Source of the DNA: Microbacterium ginsengisoli
Lineage (GTDB): Bacteria; Actinomycetota; Actinomycetes; Actinomycetales; Microbacteriaceae
Assembly (NCBI RefSeq): GCF_000956535.1
Contig: NZ_JYIY01000056.1
Span: forward strand, 1-32,660
Direction of reading: 5' to 3'
Length of the DNA: 32,660 bases
Shown here piece after piece: positions 8,977-17,848 of the stretch. The notes beneath the pieces are model-generated. The model made no database searches. It was not told the DNA's origin and saw nothing but the letters and a program-made list of their open reading frames with translations. The number at the start of each line of letters is the position of its first letter. Position 1 is the first letter of the stretch. The position numbers were made by a program, and so were the translations under genes.

Positions 8977-10097
8977 AGATTTCCCACTTGGTGACATATG
9001 ACTCCCCGGATGGCGCATTCGGAGGCCCCACACGTGTGGCTGAAACTCAATGTGAGGAACTCGCCGCTCGCGGCCACGACGTAACCCTGTGGGCCGCTGC
9101 TCCCGTGGAGACTCCCGCAGAGATTCACGTCAGCGGCTATGTCAAGCGCCTATACCCAGCCCGCTCCGTATCCAAGCGTCTAGGTTTCGCCGGAACATAC
9201 GCCCCCGGACTGACCCGCGACCTGATAGCCCACCGTCCCGAAGTACTCCATGTTCATCTTGCCCGAGACCTCGTAACTCTGCGTGGGGCCGCGGCGGCTC
9301 ATCGAGCTTCGCTGCCCTTCGTTGTGCAGCCTCACGGCATGATTGACCGTTCATCCAATCTGCTCGCCGCACCGATAGACGCCGTCTGGACCCGCCCCGT
9401 TCTTGCAGCCGCACACTCAACATTCTGCTTGACGGAGCAAGAAGAGAGAGACATCGCCGAAATCAACCCACACGCTCGCGTGGCACGGATCCGAAACGGC
9501 CTCTCTCTGAATCGAGATACCGCTGGATTTGACGACAAGGAGAATCGCGTTGTCTTTCTAGCGCGCCTTCACCAACGCAAACGCCCACAAAAATTCGTAG
9601 AAATGGCCCTTCAAGTTGGCCGCGTTTGCCCGGATGTAAAGTTCGCCCTGGCCGGACCAGATGAAGGTGAACTCGACGCCGTCAGCGCACTGGTCGAAAG
9701 ATCAGGACTCGCCGATCGTTTCGAGATCATCGGCGCCGTTCCCCCGGAAGAAACCGACACGTTCCTAGCTAAATCCCGCGTCTATGTCCTGCCGTCCGTC
9801 GGAGAGGTATTCCCAATGACGCTGATCGAGTCATTCAGAGTCGGTACGCCGAGCGTTGTCACCAATTCGCTTGGTATTGCCGACGACTGCATTCAGTATG
9901 GTGCCGCAGAAGTAACCGACGGGTCAGCCTCATCAATGGCGGACGCTGTAATTCGGATCTTGACCGACAAACAACATGCGCAAGCGCTCGTGAGGAACGC
10001 ATTATCATATCTGTCGAAGGAACTGAACATCGTGGACGTCGCACAGCAGCTTGAACACTCATACGTTGCGGCAATCCAACGCGAAGATCGGAGATAG
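8973..10097 (+). CDS. GT4 family glycosyltransferase
   Basis: A GT-B fold enzyme that adds one sugar to the lipid-linked repeat unit at the inner membrane face. The N-terminal domain begins LKISHLVTYDSPDGAFGGPTR, whose GG(P) loop is typical of GT4, then HVHLARDLVTLRGA and FVVQPHGMIDRSS. The C-terminal donor domain has RVVFLARLHQRKRPQKFVEM, KFALAGPDEGELDAV and the retaining-GT4 EX7E-type site near VYVLPSVGEVFPMTLIESF. I use the TTG at 8973, which overlaps the WcaF-like stop as TTGA; an ATG at 8937 would extend 40 bp into that gene. A weak AAGG lies about 12 bases upstream. Donor and acceptor are unknown. Confidence 0.85.
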   Translation: MKISHLVTYDSPDGAFGGPTRVAETQCEELAARGHDVTLWAAAPVETPAEIHVSGYVKRLYPARSVSKRLGFAGTYAPGLTRDLIAHRPEVLHVHLARDLVTLRGAAAAHRASLPFVVQPHGMIDRSSNLLAAPIDAVWTRPVLAAAHSTFCLTEQEERDIAEINPHARVARIRNGLSLNRDTAGFDDKENRVVFLARLHQRKRPQKFVEMALQVGRVCPDVKFALAGPDEGELDAVSALVERSGLADRFEIIGAVPPEETDTFLAKSRVYVLPSVGEVFPMTLIESFRVGTPSVVTNSLGIADDCIQYGAAEVTDGSASSMADAVIRILTDKQHAQALVRNALSYLSKELNIVDVAQQLEHSYVAAIQREDRR

Positions 10098-10100
10098 AGA

Positions 10101-11189
10101 GTGCATACATATGCGACCCTCGCTATCGTCCAGCCCTACCTTCCGCGTTACCGCGTCCCATTCTTCGCTGAACTGAAAAGTAGACTTTCTGCGGACTACA
10201 TCGACGTTCAGGTCGTCGCAGGAAGACCACTTGGCAGTCAGGCCGCACGTGGAGACGACACTGACGCCGATTGGGCTACCCGTTTTGAACCCCGGCAGTT
10301 AAAGTTCGCGGGGCGCGCCATCACTTTGGCACATACCCGCCGTCACTGGGCGCACGCAGACGGCGTAATACTCCCCCTCATGGGAACTTCACTCGACGCG
10401 TACTCGGCGATCTTGCACAAAGGACCTCGCGTCGGACTTTGGGGTCATGTGGACTCGTACGTCGCACGTGCGAACCCCCTAGATCAGGCACTTGAGCGCT
10501 GGATGGTCCGCCGAGCCGATCAAGTCTTCGCATACACCACACGGGGCGCCAATTTGGCGCGTCGGTGGGGTGCCGCGCAGACGAGTGTTACGAGCGTCAT
10601 GAACACAGTCGACACCAAAGAACTTGAGACGAGTCTTCGGGACTTGGAATGTTCGCCATCGCCAGTAAGAGCTAAGCCCATCACGTTGGGCTACATTGGC
10701 GGGCTTGATGGAACGAAACGCATCTCGCTTCTCGCCCAGGCTCTTATGGCCCTGACGATGCGCGGCACATCGGTGAAACTTGTGGTGGGCGGACAAGGGC
10801 CCGACGCCCATCTACTCGACGCGCTCAGGACTTCTCACGATATTGACATCCGCGGATATGTGTCCGGGGTGGATAAAGCCAAATTGCTTCAAGAGGTCGA
10901 CGCACTGGTGTGTCCGGGAAGGATTGGGTTGGTCGCAGTTGACGCGCTCGTCGCTCAGAAACCAATCCTTACAACCGACTATGAATTCCACGCTCCCGAA
11001 GCCGACTATCTCAAAGATGGCATTTCAATGTTTTCCTCCCCGGACTCCGCGGAAGCGTATGCAGACCTTATTGAATCTCAACCGTGGCGGCGCTCGATCC
11101 CCCCAGCGGACTGGCAATACCCGCGCATCGAAACTATGGTGGAGAACTTCCGCCTCGGAGTACTCAGGATGATGAATCTTGAAGCCTAG
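10101..11189 (+). CDS. Glycosyltransferase, GT-B fold (GT4-like)
   Basis: The protein begins ATLAIVQPYLPRYRVPFFAEL, a signature of a GT-B group in polysaccharide loci. GPRVGLWGHVDSYVA and ADQVFAYTTRGANLARRWG sit in the linker region. The donor half has ITLGYIGGLDGTKRISLLAQ, VKLVVGGQGPDAHLL, DIRGYVSGVDKAKLLQEVD and ALVCPGRIGLVAVDALVAQK. The last of these occupies the place of the usual E-rich GT4 site, with the final Glu of EX7E not evident, so the match to GT4 is looser than for its neighbours. The GTG at 10101 has GGAG ahead of it and lies 3 bp after the previous stop. It is the last plus-strand gene of this operon and faces the convergent gene ending at 11286. The sugar it adds is not predictable. 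Confidence 0.78.
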   Translation: MHTYATLAIVQPYLPRYRVPFFAELKSRLSADYIDVQVVAGRPLGSQAARGDDTDADWATRFEPRQLKFAGRAITLAHTRRHWAHADGVILPLMGTSLDAYSAILHKGPRVGLWGHVDSYVARANPLDQALERWMVRRADQVFAYTTRGANLARRWGAAQTSVTSVMNTVDTKELETSLRDLECSPSPVRAKPITLGYIGGLDGTKRISLLAQALMALTMRGTSVKLVVGGQGPDAHLLDALRTSHDIDIRGYVSGVDKAKLLQEVDALVCPGRIGLVAVDALVAQKPILTTDYEFHAPEADYLKDGISMFSSPDSAEAYADLIESQPWRRSIPPADWQYPRIETMVENFRLGVLRMMNLEA

Positions 11190-11285
11190 ACCGCGAGAAC
11201 GATGCTGCTGCGTTGGAGAGTTCGCGCGAGCGAGCATATCGACGGGCTGACCCCATGGGATCCTCTCACTCTTAACAGAAGCTCC

Positions 11286-12377
11286 CTAAATGTCACCCAT
11301 AAGCCTGTTTGCGAACAGAGCGGATTGGTTTTCTCGCTGGGCTGGCTTCGGTCCAGTCATCGCTGACTCAATTGCATGTGAAAGTTGCACCCTATCTAGC
11401 GAACACCAACTCGCTCCAGCTCCGATCGCCTTCACGTCACGGCGTAAGGAACGGGCGCCGGCAGCCACAATCGGAGTTCCTGCATAAAGCGCCTTCGCTA
11501 GAATTCCGCTCGGTCCTTCGTTCGAGTGCGCAAGCACGACGCAGCCGGCTGCTGCAACGATAGCGTCGAGAACAGCGTCGGATAGATTTCCATCGAAACG
11601 CTCAACTCGCACACCTTCTTGTTCCGCCCTGCGGATGCATTCGGCCAAATCGCGCTGACTACCGTCATCTCGACCCGCAAGAACCAGTCCGATTCCTTTC
11701 GACCGCACCAGCAGGAGCGCCTCAAGGATAAGTGGGACGTTCTTGCGCTCACCGATAACCCCTAACACAGCGGCCCAGCGAAAACCAGCACGCCCAGAGC
11801 TCAGCCGATCATTGACAGCACTCGCCGCCACCTCGTCTATCTGGCTGAACGCTGGGTCGGGCACTTCAAAAGCTCCGTGCGACTGCTGTGTCGGACCAAC
11901 TAGAACAAACGATCTCACACCGCGGAACTTCGCGGCTTCTCGCAGCGCAATCTTCAGAAGAGTTTGAACGACACGAACCACAGGGTTCTTCGACTGACCG
12001 ACTGCTCGCATGATCAGTAGACGACCGCCGTTGCGCAGCTTCGCCCGAGAACGGAGTGATTCCTTCAGCCAGAAGTCACCTTCGACAAAAATGGTCGCCC
12101 TCGTTGGTGCGACCCTGGCCTCAATCGCCGATATTGTCGACATGTTCAAGATGACGTGCTCTTCCACACTGAACGCGTCTACGCGATCCGAGAGATGAAT
12201 CGCGTACTCTTCAGATTTGGTAGTTCCAGCCATGACGACGACAACGGGCGCGATTCCACGCGCGACCGCTGCGTCAACGAGAACTCGAACGTACATCAGA
12301 CGGTGCCCTTCATGGCCCTGAGAGACTATGAGTTGCACGTCGGTTTTCGCGAAATTCCGGTTGACCATATTGATCAC
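11286..12377 (-). CDS. Glycosyltransferase, GT-B fold (GT4-like)
   Basis: The 363-residue protein shows an N-terminal half with QLIVSQGHEGHRLMYVRVL and TIFVEGDFWLKESLRS. Its donor half has WAAVLGVIGERKNVPLILEAL, IGLVLAGRDDGSQRDL and VRVERFDGNLSDAVLDAIVAA. The site SNEGPSGILAKALYAGTPIVA matches the GT4 EX7E region in position and style (E-G-P-S-G-I-L-A-K-A-L). The start ATG at 12377 overlaps the stop of the acetyltransferase as ATGA, so translation is likely coupled within the minus-strand operon that begins at 15394. Family placement is by motif only and the linkage formed is unknown. Confidence 0.75.
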   Translation of the reverse strand: MINMVNRNFAKTDVQLIVSQGHEGHRLMYVRVLVDAAVARGIAPVVVVMAGTTKSEEYAIHLSDRVDAFSVEEHVILNMSTISAIEARVAPTRATIFVEGDFWLKESLRSRAKLRNGGRLLIMRAVGQSKNPVVRVVQTLLKIALREAAKFRGVRSFVLVGPTQQSHGAFEVPDPAFSQIDEVAASAVNDRLSSGRAGFRWAAVLGVIGERKNVPLILEALLLVRSKGIGLVLAGRDDGSQRDLAECIRRAEQEGVRVERFDGNLSDAVLDAIVAAAGCVVLAHSNEGPSGILAKALYAGTPIVAAGARSLRRDVKAIGAGASWCSLDRVQLSHAIESAMTGPKPAQRENQSALFANRLMGDI

Positions 12378-12901
12378 GCTACTCGAGCCGGTATGCCGAC
12401 GGCCGATACACTATTTGGTAGATCATGAAGCACCACAGCGTTCGCGCCAATCCTCACGTCGTCACCAATAGAGATGCCGCCAAGGATCTTCGCGCCAGCT
12501 CCGAGAACACATCGATCGCCGATCCGAGGATACGCATGCTCGGAGTGGTTAGACGAAAGCTTTTCGCCGACAGTTACCTGTTGGAGAACGGTCGCGTGTT
12601 CGCCGATGGTCGCGCCAGCACCGATGACAATCCCGTTTGGATGCTGGATGATAAGACCTCCACCAATCTTGCTGCCCGGCAGCAGGTCAGCACCGGTCAG
12701 GAAGTGATTCACCGTTCTGAGGAATCTTGCCTGCCGCCACCGTGCCTTCTTCACCGCGGCTTCCTGGAAACGATACAGCAGCACGCAGAGTAGTCCGGGA
12801 TTGTTCAAAGCAACTATGCCGATGCGCCATATCGAATTGCCGAGACCTTGTCGAAAGCGATCTGCATCACTTCGAAGCGCACTTCGCGTTTCTTCATTCA
12901 T
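12374..12901 (-). CDS. Serine acetyltransferase-like (CysE family) polysaccharide acetyltransferase
   Basis: This 175-residue protein has an N-terminal helical segment (RSDADRFRQG, NPGLLCVLLYRFQE). A CysE-type left-handed beta-helix follows: GADLLPGSKIGGGLIIQHPNG, IVIGAGATIGEHATVLQQVTVG, YPRIGDRCVLGAGAKILGG, IRIGANAVVLHDLP, ending SAVGIPAR. The HPNGIVIG region carries the catalytic histidine of serine O-acetyltransferases. True CysE proteins are longer, and here the gene sits inside a polysaccharide operon overlapping the flippase (8 bp) and a glycosyltransferase (4 bp). I infer that it acetylates a sugar or an amino-sugar precursor rather than serine. Confidence 0.85.
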   Translation of the reverse strand: MNEETRSALRSDADRFRQGLGNSIWRIGIVALNNPGLLCVLLYRFQEAAVKKARWRQARFLRTVNHFLTGADLLPGSKIGGGLIIQHPNGIVIGAGATIGEHATVLQQVTVGEKLSSNHSEHAYPRIGDRCVLGAGAKILGGISIGDDVRIGANAVVLHDLPNSVSAVGIPARVA

Positions 12902-14066
12902 CGAGTGACTCCTTCTTCGCGTATCTCCGCCACAACGCCACGATTGCGACCATTGTCAATATATGCATTACGACGAGTCCGACGCCCGCTCCAGAAAGCC
13001 CAAATAGAACACTCAGCGACCAAATTGCGCCAATCCCGATGAGAATCGCGCCGAACATCGATATTGGTACCGCACGGGGCACCGACGTTGCGTAAAACCA
13101 GGCGAGGTGAACCTGCGCGAACGCAGAGATGGCCGCTGCGACGGTGACGCAGATTGCAACCGGTGCTGCGCCGCCAAACCCATCGCCATACATGAACTGG
13201 ATCACGAGCGGTGAAGCAGGCGAGCATGCGACCAATGCCAGACAGAATATGAGCACGAGCCGACGAATTCTCCGAAAGACTCGTCTGCGATCGGTAGGAG
13301 TGGCGCTTGCGAGTTCGGGAATCACAACCTGCATCATCGTCGTGACGAGTAGGTTGAGAGGGTTAAGAAGCCGAAGCGCCGAAGAATATAGGCCGGCCCC
13401 CTGTGTGCCTAAGACACTCGTTACGGCCACCACATCGAGTTGCGCGACCGTCGAAGCTCCACTGCTCGCCATGATCCCGAGATTCTGTCGCACCAGTGTC
13501 ACCAACGACATCGGCCTACCGAGTTGCGGAGCGGACACGACGAGGAGACAAAGTGTTCCGAACATGCCGGCCGCAGCGGATGCAATTACAACTGCGTCCG
13601 CGCCGGCGAACAGAGCGACCGGAGCTAAGGCGACAACTCGCCTGGACAAGAGAATGGTCATAGCCAGCGCACTCCGTCTCCTACCTTGGAGGAGTCCAAC
13701 AGCCACGTCGCCCGACGACTCACCCGTGACATACAAGACTGACGCCGCGACAAGGAGGCCCGTCTCGGTTGACGAACCTGACACAATCAGCGCCCCACCG
13801 AGTGGGAACACTCCGGTGATCAGCACTCGCACGATCAGGAATGTTGCAAGGGCACGCCGTGAATCGTCGTCTGAGTCTCCGCGAAGTACGCGTGTTCCCA
13901 TGCCCAAGTCTGCGATCCAGAGGGCTGATAGTCCGATCGAAGCTGCCACAGAATACACGCCAAGATCCTGTGCGCCCAAATGCCGCGCGATTAGCGCAAA
14001 TACGGCCAGTTGCAGCAAAGCCGCAACGATCCGCCCCCCGAGCGAAACTGCAAACCGACGGATCAT
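12894..14066 (-). CDS. Wzx-like polysaccharide flippase (MATE/MOP superfamily)
   Basis: A 390-residue integral membrane protein with about 11-12 hydrophobic segments. The opening MIRRFAVSLGGRIVAALLQL followed by LIARHLGAQDLGVYSVAASI is the characteristic first helix pair of Wzx/RfbX-type flippases. TMMQVVIPELASATPTDRRR lies at the central cytoplasmic turn. It would translocate the undecaprenyl-linked repeat unit across the membrane. I start at the ATG at 14066, which overlaps the upstream glycosyltransferase stop as ATGA; an in-frame ATG at 14102 would add 12 residues inside that gene. The match is based on topology and the first helices. Confidence 0.82.
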   Translation of the reverse strand: MIRRFAVSLGGRIVAALLQLAVFALIARHLGAQDLGVYSVAASIGLSALWIADLGMGTRVLRGDSDDDSRRALATFLIVRVLITGVFPLGGALIVSGSSTETGLLVAASVLYVTGESSGDVAVGLLQGRRRSALAMTILLSRRVVALAPVALFAGADAVVIASAAAGMFGTLCLLVVSAPQLGRPMSLVTLVRQNLGIMASSGASTVAQLDVVAVTSVLGTQGAGLYSSALRLLNPLNLLVTTMMQVVIPELASATPTDRRRVFRRIRRLVLIFCLALVACSPASPLVIQFMYGDGFGGAAPVAICVTVAAAISAFAQVHLAWFYATSVPRAVPISMFGAILIGIGAIWSLSVLFGLSGAGVGLVVMHILTMVAIVALWRRYAKKESLDE

Positions 14067-15394
14067 TGTTCTGGAGCGGAGTTCTGAGCCAACGATGCCC
14101 AATACGCCCTGGAGATTTCATCGATGCCTCGGGCAACGTCATCTCCAAATAGGGTCCACGTCAAGTGCGAAACAGCAAGGGTTGCTGCGGACGATACTCG
14201 AGCCAACAGCTCGTCGTCGTTACATATTCGTGAGAGCACATCCGCTATCGCGGACGAGTCAGCCGTCGGAACGACAAAGCCGCTCAGTCCGTCTGCTACC
14301 ACGTCGGAGAGGCCCGTATTTTCCGTCACGATGCATGGAAGCCCAGTCTGCATGGCCTCCACCCCAACCAACGCAAAACCTTCAGCAAGACTAGGAAGGA
14401 GGAGTACGTGAGCTTCTCGATACTCGTTCGTTAGCATCTCGCGGGACACGGGCCCACGGACATTGACATTCGAATAGCGAGAGAGTTCCGCGCGCATCCG
14501 AGCACCTATCGGCCCGACCACCACGAGTTCTACCTGAGAGTGCAACCGCGCGCACGCCTCAACGGCATACCCGATACCTTTGCGCTGGTTTACCTGTCCC
14601 GCAAAGAGCACGCGGAGACGACCTTCACCCGCGCGACGTCTCACGGTCGCCTCAATTCCCTCACTCACTGACGCGTAGTTGGACACCAAGATTGGACCGT
14701 CGAAATATTCGGACAGCCTTTTTGCAACGAAGTTGCTCCCTGCTACAACCGCTCCCGCCAGTAGCAGCCGTCGATCCTCGTCGCTCAATTCTCGATTCGG
14801 GTACTGCAGGGCGTATGACCAATGAGGACTGGACGCGGCGTCCTGATCAAGGATATCCACGAGCGACCGGTCATTGATGATCGGTTGCATGAGGACGCGA
14901 AAGTCATCTGTGGACGTCGCTGAAAATGCCACGTCCGCACAGGAATTCTGCGCGACGACAATCATTCGATCTCGGGTCCTAGCAATGCGTTTGGAGGCAA
15001 ATCTCTCAACGATCGTGGTCCGCTTCCGCAGTGACTCGAGTTGCGAATCACTTCCAAACCTCCGGCGAACGAGGTAACACAATTCTGCCTGAAGCCCCCG
15101 CGTTTTAATTCGTAGACGCACATTTGTGGGCACCTGAAGAACCCGGCTATTGCCCACCTTGAGCAGGCGCAGCACCCTGCCTATAACGGATCGTGATGAA
15201 ACCTGTGAACCGGAAACATACTCCACTCGATATCCCGCACGAGCGAGCCCAAGTGCAGCCTGGAATGGCTCGGGGTGAGTACCGGCGTTCACCACTACGA
15301 CGCTCACAGTTTGGTCGCGACCCAAGTTGGCGTGCGCACTGGGTCGCGGCTCGATAAGTTTGGCTGACAGATTCTTCTCATCCTGGGGTGTCAA
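14063..15394 (-). CDS. GT4 family glycosyltransferase
   Basis: The acceptor domain begins TVSVVVVNAGTHPEPFQAALG after a roughly 25-residue non-conserved leader and includes RVEYVSGSQVSSRSV. The donor domain is clearly GT4: RLRVLFAGQVNQRKGIGYAVEA, VELVVVGPIGARMRAEL, VNVRGPVSREMLTNEYREA, and the EX7E motif in LLPSLAEGFALVGVEAMQTG. The start is a TTG at 15394 preceded by GGGGGTGGGG, and the leader may really be shorter. It is the first gene of the minus-strand operon 15394-11286 (GT, flippase, acetyltransferase, GT), and the 0.9-kb stretch before it should hold the promoter. The sugar specificity is unknown. Confidence 0.85.
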   Translation of the reverse strand: MTPQDEKNLSAKLIEPRPSAHANLGRDQTVSVVVVNAGTHPEPFQAALGLARAGYRVEYVSGSQVSSRSVIGRVLRLLKVGNSRVLQVPTNVRLRIKTRGLQAELCYLVRRRFGSDSQLESLRKRTTIVERFASKRIARTRDRMIVVAQNSCADVAFSATSTDDFRVLMQPIINDRSLVDILDQDAASSPHWSYALQYPNRELSDEDRRLLLAGAVVAGSNFVAKRLSEYFDGPILVSNYASVSEGIEATVRRRAGEGRLRVLFAGQVNQRKGIGYAVEACARLHSQVELVVVGPIGARMRAELSRYSNVNVRGPVSREMLTNEYREAHVLLLPSLAEGFALVGVEAMQTGLPCIVTENTGLSDVVADGLSGFVVPTADSSAIADVLSRICNDDELLARVSSAATLAVSHLTWTLFGDDVARGIDEISRAYWASLAQNSAPEQ

Positions 15395-16299
15395 TATGCC
15401 CCACCCCCGCGAGCAATTGTCTCCTCGGCGGCATTGGCCAGAGTTGGGAAATCTCCCAACATATACCTATTCTCCACACACAAGCGAGCGAGCCGGACCT
15501 TGTGTCCCCTCGACAAAATTGATCTACTGCTAACTCTGTCAGAGTCCCTTGATCTCGGGATTCGCCGACCGCCCCTTGCGCATGTCCATTGCGCGCTCCT
15601 CGACCTCGACAGAGAGCGGATGTCGCCGCCCGACCATCGAAATCGATACGAAGAAGACATTGCGAAGTGTAGGAGTTCATCCGAACTGCATCGGCACACT
15701 GTGCGTTTGATGGGGGAATTCCTGGGATGAATGCTCACCGTCGAGAGAACCTCATTGCGAAAATCCGATCCCAATTCCTTTCGTGCTCGTTCTGCGTCGT
15801 CGAAGAGATATTTGGGGTTTGCAACCCTAGACCGAAACATAAGCACGGTGCAGGCGTATCTCGTAATTTGGACTCGTCGCTGTTGATGCAGAGATATGCC
15901 GCGGATCTCGAGCCATGAAGCCGGTCGTTGCGCGATTTGTCCCCGAGCACGATGACCCACCCCACTAGAACCTTGAACGCGAAAGGCGCGCAAGATCATC
16001 GTGACGTTGTTCTTGAGTCTTCGCCAATAGATATCTCGGCTGCACCAAACCCGAACAACGCCATGTGCACTCCGGTCGGGCTCTATATTGGTGCCCACCA
16101 AACTACCGACTCCGGGCAGGCGCCTCATTCGCGTGCGCCAATCGAATTGGTGCTGCTGCGTCTGCCTGTCAACGTCGTGGTCGCGCGCCAGCCATTTCGA
16201 TTCGGTTCTTGTCAGGAGCACGATTTTTCCCTCATGTAAGAACGCTCGTCTGCGCCGGCAGATTCGAGGAGGCGGGTGCCCCCGTTCTTCGGCAGCTTG
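15395..16299 (-). pseudogene. Gene-poor 0.9-kb stretch with possible decayed membrane acyltransferase
   Basis: No intact gene is supported. A 276-codon minus-strand frame (16221-15391) exists but reads as Arg-rich, domain-free sequence. Short coding-like stretches occur in two other minus-strand frames. One runs from about 16064, reading MALFGFGAAEISIGEDS, then (past a stop at about 16000) FKVLVGWVIVLGDKS near 15950. Another, near 15670-15547, contains FFVSISMVGRRHPLSVEVEE and ends RAMDMRKGRSANPEIKGL before a stop, with GC-rich third positions. Together these loosely recall the C-terminal helices and ErPxxR-like tail of acyltransferase 3 (OafA) proteins. That reading is tentative. Composition is less GC-rich than the flanks. 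Confidence 0.3.
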
Positions 16300-17751
16300 T
16301 CAGCCTTCGTCTCGGCCAGAGCCGGCGGACTTGGACGAGCGCTTGCCCGCGCCTTTCACCTTGTGTCCCGATGAGGTGTACGCGCCATAACCGCCGTATC
16401 CGTACCCGTACCCGTACCCGTATCCGTAGCCGTACGCATCGGGTCCCTTCACTGGAACCATGGATAGAACGGTGCCGCCAATCCGAGCCCCGACGGTCTC
16501 CAGCGCATCGAGGGCTGCTGACAATTGACCCTTGGTCGTGCGTCCAGCTGCGACGACGACGAGCGCGCCCGTGGCGGCCTTCGAGAGTACCGCCGCGTCA
16601 GTAACTGGCAGTAGGGGCGGGGCATCGAGAATGACGATGTCGAATTCGCGCGAAAGAACGTCGAGTAGCTGAGACATCTGGGCTGATCCGAGCAGCTCGC
16701 TCGGATTGGGAGGCACTTTACCTGCCGGCAATGCGTAGAGTGATCGTTGCCCCCAAGGCAACATCACATCGGTAAGACGCGCTCTACCGATTAGTACATC
16801 TGTCAAGCCGACACCGCCCTCGATGGCCAGATATTCCGCCACCTTGGGTTTACGTAAATCAGTATCTACAAGCGCGACGCGCTTGCCAGCGTCCGCGAGG
16901 GCGATTGCGAGGTTTACTGAAGTTGTGGATTTCCCTTCGGCCGGCAGGCTTGAAGTGACGACAAACACATGGCCGCCGTCCATCTCAAGAAACTGCAGGT
17001 TAGTACGAAGCGCCCGGAAGGACTCTGACCGGGCATTGTGTGGATCTGCCTGCAGAATAATCGGTCGCTCTGCGGCCCTCGGATCGAACGGTATGGCGCC
17101 GATAATCGGTCGATCTGTGACCGCTTCGACATCGCGAATCGATCGAACCTTCGTATCGAGGACGTGTCGCAACAGTGCGAACGCCACTCCCAGCGCCAGG
17201 CCGATCAGCCCCCCCAACGTCAGATTGAGAGGTACGTTGGGACTCACCGGAGCCGACGGCGCCGTCGCAGTCGTCGTCGTGGTCAGTTTGACCGGGCTCT
17301 CGCCCGAGGTCGTGGATGGTTCAATCTCGGGGACCGTTTCGGTGAGACTCTGGCTCACGGCGTTCGCAATGGAGGCCGCCTGTACGGGACTCGCGTCTGT
17401 TGCCGTGATCTTGATCAACGTGGTGTTCAAGGTGTTCGACGCGGACACGTTCTTTGCAAGATCGCTAACCGAGAGGCTGAGTCCCAGTTTCTGAATCGTC
17501 TTCGAGAGCACCGCTTGTTGTGTGACGAGGCTTGTATATGTCGTCACGCGGGCTTGCGTGAACGTATTTCCTTGCTGAAGCTCAGCCACCGTGTTGCCCT
17601 GCTGAGTCGACACGAACACCGTCGCCTCGGCCTGGTACATGGGTGTCCGCGTGAGTGAGTAGCCCGCGGCCGCCCCCAGCCCGATGAGGGTGATGGCGAC
17701 GATGACGAGCCAGTTCTTTCGCAGAACTCTGATGTAGTCGCTGAGCTCCAT
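16300..17751 (-). CDS. Wzz-type chain-length regulator fused to BY-kinase
   Basis: One 483-residue polypeptide joins a polysaccharide co-polymerase to a tyrosine kinase. Helix 1 lies at about 15-33 and helix 2 at about 176-195, flanking an extracytoplasmic Wzz domain. The cytoplasmic kinase has Walker A SSLPAEGKSTTS (267-278), Walker A' VALVDTDLRKPK (292-303) and Walker B DIVILDAPP (371-379). The C-terminus has nine tyrosines alternating with Gly/Ala (440-458), the autophosphorylation cluster, then a basic tail. It controls chain length and export with Wzx/Wzy. I start at the ATG at 17751 (MELSDYIRVL) behind GGGGAAAGG; an upstream frame to 18015 reads as divergent-gene antisense. Such single-chain kinases are usual in actinobacteria. 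Confidence 0.92.
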   Translation of the reverse strand: MELSDYIRVLRKNWLVIVAITLIGLGAAAGYSLTRTPMYQAEATVFVSTQQGNTVAELQQGNTFTQARVTTYTSLVTQQAVLSKTIQKLGLSLSVSDLAKNVSASNTLNTTLIKITATDASPVQAASIANAVSQSLTETVPEIEPSTTSGESPVKLTTTTTATAPSAPVSPNVPLNLTLGGLIGLALGVAFALLRHVLDTKVRSIRDVEAVTDRPIIGAIPFDPRAAERPIILQADPHNARSESFRALRTNLQFLEMDGGHVFVVTSSLPAEGKSTTSVNLAIALADAGKRVALVDTDLRKPKVAEYLAIEGGVGLTDVLIGRARLTDVMLPWGQRSLYALPAGKVPPNPSELLGSAQMSQLLDVLSREFDIVILDAPPLLPVTDAAVLSKAATGALVVVAAGRTTKGQLSAALDALETVGARIGGTVLSMVPVKGPDAYGYGYGYGYGYGYGGYGAYTSSGHKVKGAGKRSSKSAGSGRDEG

Positions 17752-17848
17752 GGCGCCTTTCCCCGGTGATACGGGCTTCATCCTGCCACAACGCATGTTT
17801 CTGACTGGTGACCGCGACGCAACGAACGTGCGCCGGTACTCTGGCCGC

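Noticed and set aside
11190..11285. Possible terminator between the convergent glycosyltransferases
   Set aside because: Only short imperfect stems (around TTCGCGCGAGCGA) could be found, too weak to call.
15391..16221. 276-codon minus-strand frame before the first glycosyltransferase of the operon
   Set aside because: Arg-rich, no hydrophobic pattern or domain, poor third-position GC; better read as debris with coding-like pieces in other frames.
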